A stretch of 14,593 bases of DNA from Xanthoparmelia taractica (lineage: Eukaryota > Ascomycota > Lecanoromycetes > Lecanorales > Parmeliaceae), in assembly GCA_033085395.1 (NCBI GenBank), contig JANQBS010000552.1, positions 1 to 14,593 on the forward strand, read 5' to 3'. Under the pieces are notes generated by a model, which was not told the DNA's origin, made no database searches, and saw only the letters and a program-made list of their open reading frames with translations. Below are positions 8,394 to 14,593 of this stretch, in pieces (position 1 is the stretch's first letter; every line of letters starts with the position of its first letter). The position numbers were made by a program, and so were the translations under genes.

Positions 8394-10295
8394 ACGTTCA
8401 TTAATTCTAGAAATAAAGATAATAAATAATATATAAATAATCTATATGAAAGAATTAGTAGATAGTCTATTATTATCGTATCTCTCGAAATAGAATTTAT
8501 ATCTAATAGATATTAAAGACGAGAATTACTTTAAAACGAATAATATTATTAAAATAAGCTCGTTATTACTATAAAACTATTTAAAGATTATAAATCGCTC
8601 TACTTTTTAAAGAGAATAAATTTAAATAATACGTAAATAGCTAAAATTATAAGCTCGAAAATAAGCGGCGCGAAAAGAGCGAAATTATACTCTACTATAT
8701 TCTTTATTAAAAACTTATATATTAATTATATTAATAAGCATTAGATAGAAAAGATAAGAAGCGAGAATAATCTATTATTATATTAAATAATCTTTAAAGT
8801 CTATTAAATATATAAAGACGAAGAAATAATAAAAGAATTTTCTTTAATTCTAGCGAATATTAAGACTTATAAACATAAAAATCACGAGCTAAGATCGAAT
8901 TTACTATGCGAAAATTAGATCTTAAAATATAACTTTAACGTTATAGCGAAAAGAGCTTAGATTATATACGATATACTTAAGATTAAGAGAATAGATACTA
9001 TCTTACAATTAGTAACTATATAGATATTAAATAAAACTACCACTATTTTAAAGCGTTAGCTTTATTAATTCGATATAGAGATCGAGTCGATTTCTATCGA
9101 TATCTTACTTAACGCCCGACGTTTATATAATATAAGATACTCTCTATTTAGATCTCGATATTTAAGCGAGACACTCTTTAATAAGAGAGCGCGAATCTCT
9201 TAAATAGATAAATTCGCTATCTTCTTCGAAGAAAGTTATATTTTCTTCTTCGTTAAATTAAGTTCGATTTTATATATAAATAATCTTATAATTAGCTAAA
9301 AAGATAATATCGCCGATAATTTTATCTTTCCCAGTCTAAAAGAGCTTAATTCGTTATAATAATAATTGTTTTAATCTATTATAAAGACTAAATTATTATA
9401 AATAAAAGCGCTTTAAGCGTAATTATTTATTATATAAATAGAGCTCGACGAGATTAAAAACTAATTAAGTACGATATAAAATAGTTTTAAAATAGTAATC
9501 GAGAATCTATTTAGAGTAAAAAATATAATTATCTTTCTTATAATATACGTAAAGAATTTACGCTAAATTACGAAATAATTTATAAAGAAGCGATAGCGTA
9601 TAATTAAATTAATTTTTTAGTTTATAAGTCTAATACGAGTCGAGAGTCTAATTAAGAAGAATAAGAAAAGATATATTAAAGCTTTTTAATTTATTATTAT
9701 ACTATTAACGAATATCAAGCTTATTCTATAGAAGAATAATAACGTTTCGTTAAAGCTACGTTTATATCTCTCGACTTTAATAAAGCGACTTTTTAATAAT
9801 AATAATAACTTTTAGAAATAAAAGATCTCCAGAAATAATAATCGCGTTAAACTATAGAAAAAGAAGAATATCGAGTTTAATAATATCGAGAAATTCGATA
9901 AGAATTATTAATTATTCAACTCGTTAAATTCTAGCGATTATAATATAAATTATAATAGCGATAATAGCATCTCTAATATCGATTTATCTATTTCCTTATC
10001 TTTAAAACGATTAGTCTCTATATTATTAATACTTATATCTATTACGCTATTATTAGGCGTATTTAAGTTTAAATATCTTAAATCTCGAGTAATAACTAAA
10101 CTACTATCTAATAATCGTATTAATTCTCGAGTTATACGTTATTACTTAAATTATAAAGTCGGCGTCTTATAAGATATATCGCGAACTTTAGAAGATATTA
10201 AGATTATATTAAGATAAGAAGCGAAATATAAGATTTAGTTTATATTAGAAAGGAATATAGCCAAGTTTAACGTAGATCTAAAGGGGCCTCGCTAA
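8394..10295 (+). pseudogene. Extra 3' reading frame of the gypsy element, unknown product (about 630 codons)
   Basis: One frame (codon starts divisible by 3) stays protein-like from about 8397 to a TAA at 10293-10295, interrupted almost only by TAA/TAG stops, as expected if CAA/CAG/TGG codons were mutated. I do not recognise it. The first about 450 residues are charged and helix-like: F-K-D-Y-K-S-L-Y-F-L-K-R-I-N (8580), Y-K-D-E-E-I-I-K-E-F-S-L-I-L-A-N-I-K (8811), H-E-L-R-S-N-L-L. A Leu/Gln/Glu-rich, coiled-coil-like section lies near 9335-9470 (L-K-E-L-N-S-L, then I-E-L-D-E-I-K-N). From 9795 comes an Asn/Asp run. Then an acidic Ser-rich stretch (S-S-D-Y-N-I-N-Y-N-S-D-N-S-I-S, about 9931-9975) leads to a low-complexity tail, I-S-R-T-L-E-D-I-K near 10179-10205, and D-L-K-G-P-R at the stop. 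No Cys/His knuckle, protease, polymerase or clear membrane span is visible. It shares the strand of pol, starts about 400 bp after it and ends at the LTR-proximal purine run, so it probably belongs to the retrotransposon. A fragment of another element is the alternative. Confidence 0.6.
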
Positions 10296-10332
10296 GATCA
10301 GCGAGGACGCTGAGCTTTTTCTCGTTCCTCGG
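10281..10332 (+). other. Purine run and GC-rich hairpin island before the 3' LTR
   Basis: AAGGGG at 10281-10286 is the only strong purine run near the 3' LTR and is a candidate polypurine tract, though about 45 bp from the first LTR-matching base, which is unusually far. It is followed by a perfect stem-loop, CCTCGCT (10287-10293) and AGCGAGG (10300-10306) with loop AAGATC. A GC-rich stretch running to about 10332 has escaped the mutation seen elsewhere. It overlaps the end of the extra reading frame. Confidence 0.5.
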
Positions 10333-10542
10333 CAAGTTATTACGAATAGTATCTGCCTAATACTAGTATCGGACTAGTACCTGACCTCGGCCGTGACTAT
10401 CTACCAATTACGGATAGTATTTAACTAGGTCGTGACTATCTATCAAGAATTATCAAGACTATCGCTAAGAACGAAGCAAGTAGTATTTAGATAGTAGTTT
10501 TCGTTAAAAGAAATTAATTATCTTTTATTTAACTTTTCAATA
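10332..10542 (+). repeat. 3' LTR of the gypsy element
   Basis: Direct repeat of 970-1181, matching confidently from 10335. It retains more G and C (ACTAGTACCTGACCTCGG at about 10373-10390), so it is less mutated than the 5' copy in that part. Its end CAATA is followed by TTTAA, the candidate target duplication. The exact first base is uncertain because the TG expected at the start is not present here. Confidence 0.82.
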
Positions 10543-10547
10543 TTTAA

Positions 10548-11754
10548 TAGTAGCTCTCTACGTAAAGTTCGTATTCTTACTTAATACGAGATATTATATA
10601 ATTAGATTAAATTATATCTTCTTAATATATAATTCTTAGCGAAGTTTATTATCGAGATATAGCTCTAGAACTCGAATATTAATCTTAGACTTTATAATAA
10701 TCTCTCTTAAATCTATCGCGATAATTATATTAATTATCTTAAATAGCGAGTTAAATATAATAGTTTATACTTCTTCGATATAAAGATAGCGTCGTATATT
10801 ATCGCTTATTTTAAGTAGATCTTATATATCTTTTTTAGAACGAAGTAGTTAATCTTTATAAATTTTCTATATATAAAAAGATAAATATTATCTATAAAAT
10901 CTTTTATTTAAAGTTTTAGTTTAGCTTTAAAGTATTTCTTAATTAGCGAAGTATTAAAGAATAAAAAGAGAATTAAGAATATAGATAATCTTTAAGAAAT
11001 CTTTATTTTAGCGAGCTTTATAGAACTAGTTTTATTATTAAGAATAATAAAGATTACTCGCTTCGTAAGAAAGCTTTATATTTAATTAATAATAAGTTTT
11101 AAATCGCTTTTAACTCGAAGATTATATATTAATCTTTAATACGATATATTATTAAAAGTCTTAACGATATTCAATAATAGAAGACTAATTATATTATTCT
11201 TTTTAAAATCTTAAACGATATAAACTATATTAATAATAGTTTCGAGTGCTATCTTAGTAAATCTCTTTCGTTAAGCTTGTATTTACTTCGACGATAATAA
11301 AAGATTCGTTTTAGCGTAGATATCAAGTCTTATAGCTATTATTATTTCGAATATCTTATTTAGCGTGCTTAAAAGCGTGATTAATTTATATAATTTAGAC
11401 TTCGAGTAATTATTCTTCTTTAATTTAAAAAAATAATAATATTAATCTTCTTAAACTTTTTTAAATAATTATTAATTCTTAGATATACTTCAAAAAGATA
11501 TATAATTTTCGGTATTAATACTCTCGCTATTTAAAGTAGATATTAATTAAATATTTTATGAATTTCTAAGACTTTATTAAATTTTAATTAAAAAATAGTC
11601 TTTCGAATCTTCTTCTTTATAATATAAATATTTATTATAATAGAAGTAGAGTATATAGTATCCTATATATCGTCTAGATTAATTTGAAAAGAGAGAAAAA
11701 GAAAGATATTTCTTAAAATTAAAATATTTCCTTTAAAACGTAGACGTCTAATTA
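10548..11754 (-). pseudogene. LINE ORF2, reverse transcriptase domain (RIP-degenerate)
   Basis: This RT copies the LINE RNA at a nicked target. Reading the minus strand, at about 11395-11345 I see L-Y-K-L-I-T-L-L-S-T-L-N-K-I-F-E-I-I-I-A (family pattern R-P-I-S-L-L...G-K-x-x-E). Then come R-L-D-I-Y-A-K-T-N-L-L-L and F-T-K-I-A-L-E-T-I. Next are I-I-S-L-L-L-L-N-I-V-K-T-F-N-N-I (Asp-containing motif A, with Asp now Asn), K-I-S-stop-R-L-S-I-F-L-I-L-F-L-F-F-N (10960-11003; family pattern G-I-P-Q-G-S-P-L-S-P-I-L-F-L) and D-F-I-D-N-I-Y (box at 10887-10898; family pattern F-V-D-D, second Asp mutated to Asn). Order and spacing are those of fungal Tad/I-like LINEs. The upstream end is cut by the small element at 11755. 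The downstream end is cut by the gypsy LTR, beyond which the ORF resumes at 969. Confidence 0.9.
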
Positions 11755-12028
11755 CGGGTCGAAAAGGTATGGTATCTGTTGAACATAGTCGTTTTCAACT
11801 TTTTTTTAACTTTTTTTAAAAAATTATATCTTTTTAATCTATTTATAGAATTTTATAATTACATAAGCGTTCGCTTAAGCTTTTTACGTATTTTTAGAAT
11901 ATAAAAAAATATTATGTAATATATTTATTAAAAACCCAATGGGAGTATGGGATATCCCATACCTTTCGGTATGATATTCGAAAAACTAGTCCCATACCAC
12001 CAAATATACCACACCTTTCCGACCCGTA
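11755..12028 (+). mobile_element. Complete 274 bp inverted-repeat element (MITE-like) flanked by TA
   Basis: The left end starts CGGGTCGAAAAGGTATGGTAT and the right end finishes ATACCACACCTTTCCGACCCG. These are inverted copies over about 21 bases with two transitions. Both ends abut TA, as for Tc1/mariner/pogo transposition. The interior is AT-rich with T and A runs and no open frame of note, so the element would be non-autonomous. It sits inside the LINE between endonuclease and RT. Related ends lie at 1-68 and at 14341. It keeps more C and G than its surroundings, perhaps because it is too short for efficient RIP. Confidence 0.75.
11945..11962. repeat. Perfect 18 bp palindrome inside the small element
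   Basis: GTATGGGATATCCCATAC is its own reverse complement. GTATGGGA also recurs, as TCCCATAC, in the terminal part of the same element (about 11991-11998) and in the copy at 1-68, so it is a subterminal motif that could bind the transposase. Confidence 0.85.
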
Positions 12029-13255
12029 CACGGTCTAATTCTTAATTAATTACTTTAATAATATAATCTTAAATAATAAATATAAATTTATATTATTAAT
12101 ATAGACTTACTTTATTAGACTTTAGATCTCTTTAGACGATTATATAGCTTTATAGATATCTTTACGAAAGTAAAGAATCTTAGTTTTATTAAGAGTTTTA
12201 TCGCGTCTCTTAATTACTACTCGTTACTTATTTATAAAGTATTAATTTCGACTTTTTTAATATTATTTAATTAAAACTTTAGTATTTCTTATAATCTTAT
12301 TATATTTTCTATTTTAGAAGAATTTAATTTATAAAATTATAAGCTTTATTATCTTATAAAATTATTAAATTAAAGATTTTAAATAATTCTTAATTTAATT
12401 CTTAATTATTAAAATAATTAATAGTAGAGTCGAATTAAGTATTTATACTTCATATTTAAAATTCTTAATCTTCGCTATCTTTTATACTCTTCTTTATATT
12501 CATATTAACTCTTTAGTTATTAGCTCTAATCTCGTATAGATAAATAAATAAATAAATAAATAATTAGAGCTATATTATAAATTTAAACGAATTTAATATA
12601 TTAAGAGAACTTTCTTAATTTCGAGAATAATAAAGATTGAATTAATAATACTCTCTATTTCTCTCGCTCTTTATATTATTACTTTATTAAATAATATAAG
12701 CTCTATATCTCTATTTAGGGTCGCGAGTATAAGTTTATCGATTTTATAATAATATAAGTATCTATTTAAAATTATTTTAATTAGAATAATAAAGATTAAT
12801 GTCTTCGAGAAGAATATGTTTTTTAGAGTAATTAAGCGTCTTTATTATTAGAGCGAGACTAGAAGAGTTTTACTCTATTATTAATAACGAGCTAAATTAT
12901 ATATATTATAAATATATATAAGATCTAGTTCTAATATTCTCTTTATCTTTTTAGACTAAAGAGTTAACGTGCTAATATTTTTTAATCGATAGCTTATTTC
13001 CTAGCTATTCGAATCGAGTCTCTTTTTAATATAAAAGTAAGTTCTTATATTTATCTTAGTTTTATACGCGAGACAAAAAGAGCTTAAGCTAAGATTAAAG
13101 AAAAATTTGTTATATAAATTATAGCTCGACTTTTGAATAACTAGTATATTAATACTTTATACTACTTAATCTATTAATAGAGTTATTATTATTTCTATCT
13201 TATATTTTATATTATACTATAAAATCTAAAGTATCGATATATTTATTATAGCTTA
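12029..13255 (-). pseudogene. LINE ORF2, AP endonuclease domain and linker (RIP-degenerate)
   Basis: The endonuclease nicks target DNA to prime reverse transcription. The minus strand begins near 13250 with L-stop-I-L-stop-Y-N-I-K-Y-K (family pattern L-R-I-L-Q-Y-N-V-x-K-S). It goes on to N-I-L-V-I-Q-K-S (about 13126-13145; family pattern L-A-I-Q-E-P, catalytic Glu now Lys), then Y-F-Y-I-K-K-R-L-D-S (a Y-V-N-K-R-L strand) and I-Y-I-Y-N-I-Y-N-L-A (family pattern V-Y-N-P). Further on is A-T-L-N-R-D-I-E-L-I. The near-terminal S-S-N-Y-L-F-I (12551-12572) matches the S-D-H-L-P-I active-site motif with Asp and His mutated to Asn and Tyr. Downstream (12030-12470) is a basic linker with little recognisable detail. 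The domain is separated from the RT by the small element at 11755-12028. Confidence 0.85.
12540..12563 (+). repeat. Tetranucleotide tract (TAAA/ATAA)n
   Basis: Five to six units of ATAA. On the minus strand it overlaps the codons right after the S-D-H-like endonuclease motif, so it may be a product of mutation of His/Leu-type codons or a small later expansion. Confidence 0.7.
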
Positions 13256-14150
13256 TTTTTTTATCTCGATATTCGCTAATAGTAATTAAATCTAAGAAGT
13301 CTAGATAGAATTAAAGATTATCTTTATAGCTTTTTTAAAATACTTATTAATACTTATTAATACTTATTAATTTAAATAAAAGATTAAGAGTTTATTAATT
13401 TAATAGCGTTAGTAAATCGTCTTATCGTCTTTTATAGACTTAAGTCTTAGTTTAATTTAACGCTAAGATATCGATTTAAGATCGCGTTTAAGTTTATATT
13501 AAACTTCTCTTATCTACAAATCTAAAAATTTTATTTTCGCACGAATTTTGTGGGATTCGCAGGATTAGCACGATTTAGTATATTTAGTATTTCTTATCTA
13601 TATCTAATTCTTTTCGCAAGTTTAGTAATTAAATTTTATAGACTTTATTATTAATAAATCTAGATAATTATTATTCGAGTCGACTACGTTTTATAAATTA
13701 TATAAATTCTTAATAATATTCGAGTTAATTATAATTTATATATATTAGAAAACTTAAGATTATTATAATTTTTATATATTATTCGAGTTAAATATTATTA
13801 TTAGTTTTTATAATTTCTATAAAGTATCTAATTCGAATCGATATAAGAATTTCTAGATATATACGAAAGTCTCTTATTTATAATCTACTACGATAGCTTA
13901 TAGAAATATTAATAGTTTTATATTTATAATCCCTTATATAAGTAATCTTTAATTATTATATATATATAGCTTTAAAGTAATATTTATTACTTTATTAATT
14001 TTTATCTAATTAGCTTAGTAGTTAAAAAGATCTTTTCTCTCTATTTTTATTAAAAAGATAGGTAGTAAAACACTTAATTATCTTGCTACATAGATCTATA
14101 AGACTAGATATAATAATGTTAAGACAATGCTAGACGAGATTCGGGTAGAT
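13256..14150 (-). pseudogene. Probable LINE ORF1 region with a zinc-knuckle-like motif
   Basis: This lies upstream of the endonuclease on the same strand, where ORF1 (RNA-binding protein of the LINE particle) is expected. The clearest signal is 13550-13572, less mutated than its surroundings, which on the minus strand reads K-S-C-stop-S-C-E-S-H-K-I-R-A-K. It contains C-x2-C followed by a His, then a basic helix R-E-V-stop-Y-K-L-K-R-D (about 13490-13510). In Tad-like ORF1 proteins a C-terminal knuckle is followed by a similar Arg/Lys/Glu helix. The last Cys is not obvious. From 13700 to 14150 I found no confident coding trace; the DNA there is almost pure A/T. Confidence 0.45.
13341..13370 (+). 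repeat. 10 bp direct repeat TACTTATTAA x3
   Basis: Three exact, contiguous copies of TACTTATTAA in the region between the LINE ORF1 and ORF2 traces. Exact identity inside heavily mutated DNA suggests recent local slippage or a low-complexity origin after mutation. Confidence 0.85.
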
Positions 14151-14340
14151 AGAGTGAAAACGAACTTGGTTATTTCGATACTCTCACTCGAATAGCGCTA
14201 TATAGTAAAAATACTTCTCTACAGTCGAATGCCGGGTAGCGACGATAAGAGCGTCGAATAGCTGCGGTGAAGATAAGTGTAGAGTAGCTGCGATGAAGGT
14301 AAACGTCGAATACCTATCGTGAAATAACGACAATAAGATT
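14151..14340. repeat. GC-richer segment with degenerate 27 bp tandem repeat
   Basis: 14224-14330 can be read as four imperfect units of about 27 bp built around GTCGAATAGCTGCGGTGAAGATAA, starting near 14224, 14251, 14277 and 14304. Many differences between units are transitions. The segment is less AT-rich than the rest. It lies just upstream (5') of the minus-strand LINE, so it could be repeats in that element's 5' UTR/promoter, or part of whatever DNA the right-hand element landed in. Short open frames here are chance. Confidence 0.6.
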
Positions 14341-14593
14341 ACGGGCCGGAAAGGTCTGATATATTTGATGGAATATCCCATATTATATCGTATTATATCA
14401 TATCATGGGAGGGTATCATGGGGGGGTTATATTAGATTACTTATAAAGATATGAAATAAGAAATTACTAATATCATGAAATAATCTAAGAAATTTCTAAT
14501 ATATGTAGAGATATTCTATAATATAGATTATTTCTTATATTAGGTGGCGAATAAGATAAGAAAATTCTAGATTAATATATAAGTTAGGGCGAA
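14341..14593 (+). mobile_element. Left end of another element sharing the CGGGTCGGAAAGGT terminus
   Basis: After TA at 14339-14340, CGGGCCGGAAAGGT then TGATATATTTGATGG matches, over about 30 bases, the reverse complement of the ends at 1-68 and 11999-12028. The interior differs from the 274 bp copy. It has TATCATGGG repeated at 14401-14409 and 14414-14422, a G run at 14420-14426, and an ATGAAATAA...AAGAAATTWCTAATAT unit repeated at 14451-14473 and 14475-14502. It may be a longer, possibly autonomous or differently deleted relative; the right end is outside the window. Confidence 0.6.

Larger units (their letters stand above)
970..10542 (+). mobile_element. Ty3/gypsy chromovirus LTR retrotransposon, degenerate, inserted in a LINE
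   Basis: Two direct repeats of about 210 bp (970-1181 and about 10332-10542) flank an interior that reads, on the plus strand and in canonical chromovirus order, gag, protease, RT, RNase H, integrase and chromodomain. It also holds a long additional reading frame after pol. TTTAA occurs immediately before the 5' LTR (965-969) and immediately after the 3' LTR (10543-10547), which fits a 5 bp target duplication, although AT-rich DNA makes chance agreement possible. The LINE is continuous in order and strand across the insertion. At about 9.6 kb it is longer than the usual 5-7 kb; about 1 kb is secondary insertion (4740-5800) and about 2.3 kb is spacer plus extra frame. All frames are broken. 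Confidence 0.88.

Noticed and set aside
970..10542. Reading the LTR pair as a Ty1/copia element
   Set aside because: The order RT-RNase H-integrase-chromodomain, with integrase after RT, is the Ty3/gypsy order; copia has integrase before RT.
69..11754. One giant transposon bounded by the inverted termini at 1-68 and 11755
   Set aside because: The termini point outward from 11755-12028 as a compact element with TA on both sides, and the LINE reads continuously through these sites. A small element inserted in the LINE explains the layout better.
12713..12722. TTTAGGG-like telomeric motif
   Set aside because: Single occurrence, not tandem, inside the LINE endonuclease trace.
14184..14381. 65-codon open frame on the minus strand
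   Set aside because: It crosses the boundary between the 27 bp tandem repeats and the terminus of the right-hand element, so it cannot be a single gene.

Overview
This window looks like a repeat island from a filamentous ascomycete. It is very AT-rich. TpA is everywhere and CpA/TpG are scarce, while CpG is comparatively spared. Every long protein trace is riddled with TAA/TAG stops (very few TGA) and with G:C to A:T replacements. Two copies of the same LTR differ almost only by transitions. This is the signature of repeat-induced point mutation (RIP). I see no intact gene, no host gene, and no tRNA, rRNA or CRISPR. Domain assignments were made by reading frames through stop codons and comparing with family consensus from memory; no search was run.

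The backbone is a LINE (non-LTR retrotransposon, Tad/I-like) on the minus strand. Reading right to left, it has a putative ORF1 with a zinc-knuckle-like motif (about 13.3-14.1 kb), an AP endonuclease (13255-12029), a reverse transcriptase with a mutated F-x-D-D box (11754-10548), and a C-terminal Cys/His region (969-97). A short TA-flanked inverted-repeat element of 274 bp (11755-12028) splits endonuclease from RT. Ends of related elements sit at both window edges (1-68 and 14341-14593).

Into the LINE, between RT and C-terminal region, a Ty3/gypsy chromovirus has inserted on the plus strand (970-10542, LTRs about 212 bp). Its order is 5' LTR, leader, gag with a C2H2-type finger, protease, RT remnant, RNase H, integrase, chromodomain and basic tail (to 7992). 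A 400 bp spacer follows, then a long unrecognised extra reading frame (about 8394-10295), a purine-run/hairpin island and the 3' LTR. The RT has lost its catalytic core by what looks like an in-frame deletion. Between RT and RNase H lies about 1 kb of foreign DNA: a less mutated GC-richer island (4740-5110) and an antisense coding remnant (5215-5640), possibly from a DUF3435-like tyrosine recombinase.

The inferred order of events is: LINE first; gypsy element into the LINE; foreign segment into the gypsy element; small TA elements into the LINE and its edges. The most unusual item is the extra 3' reading frame of the gypsy element, about 630 codons with a coiled-coil-like body and an acidic/Ser-rich tail, which I cannot match to any family.
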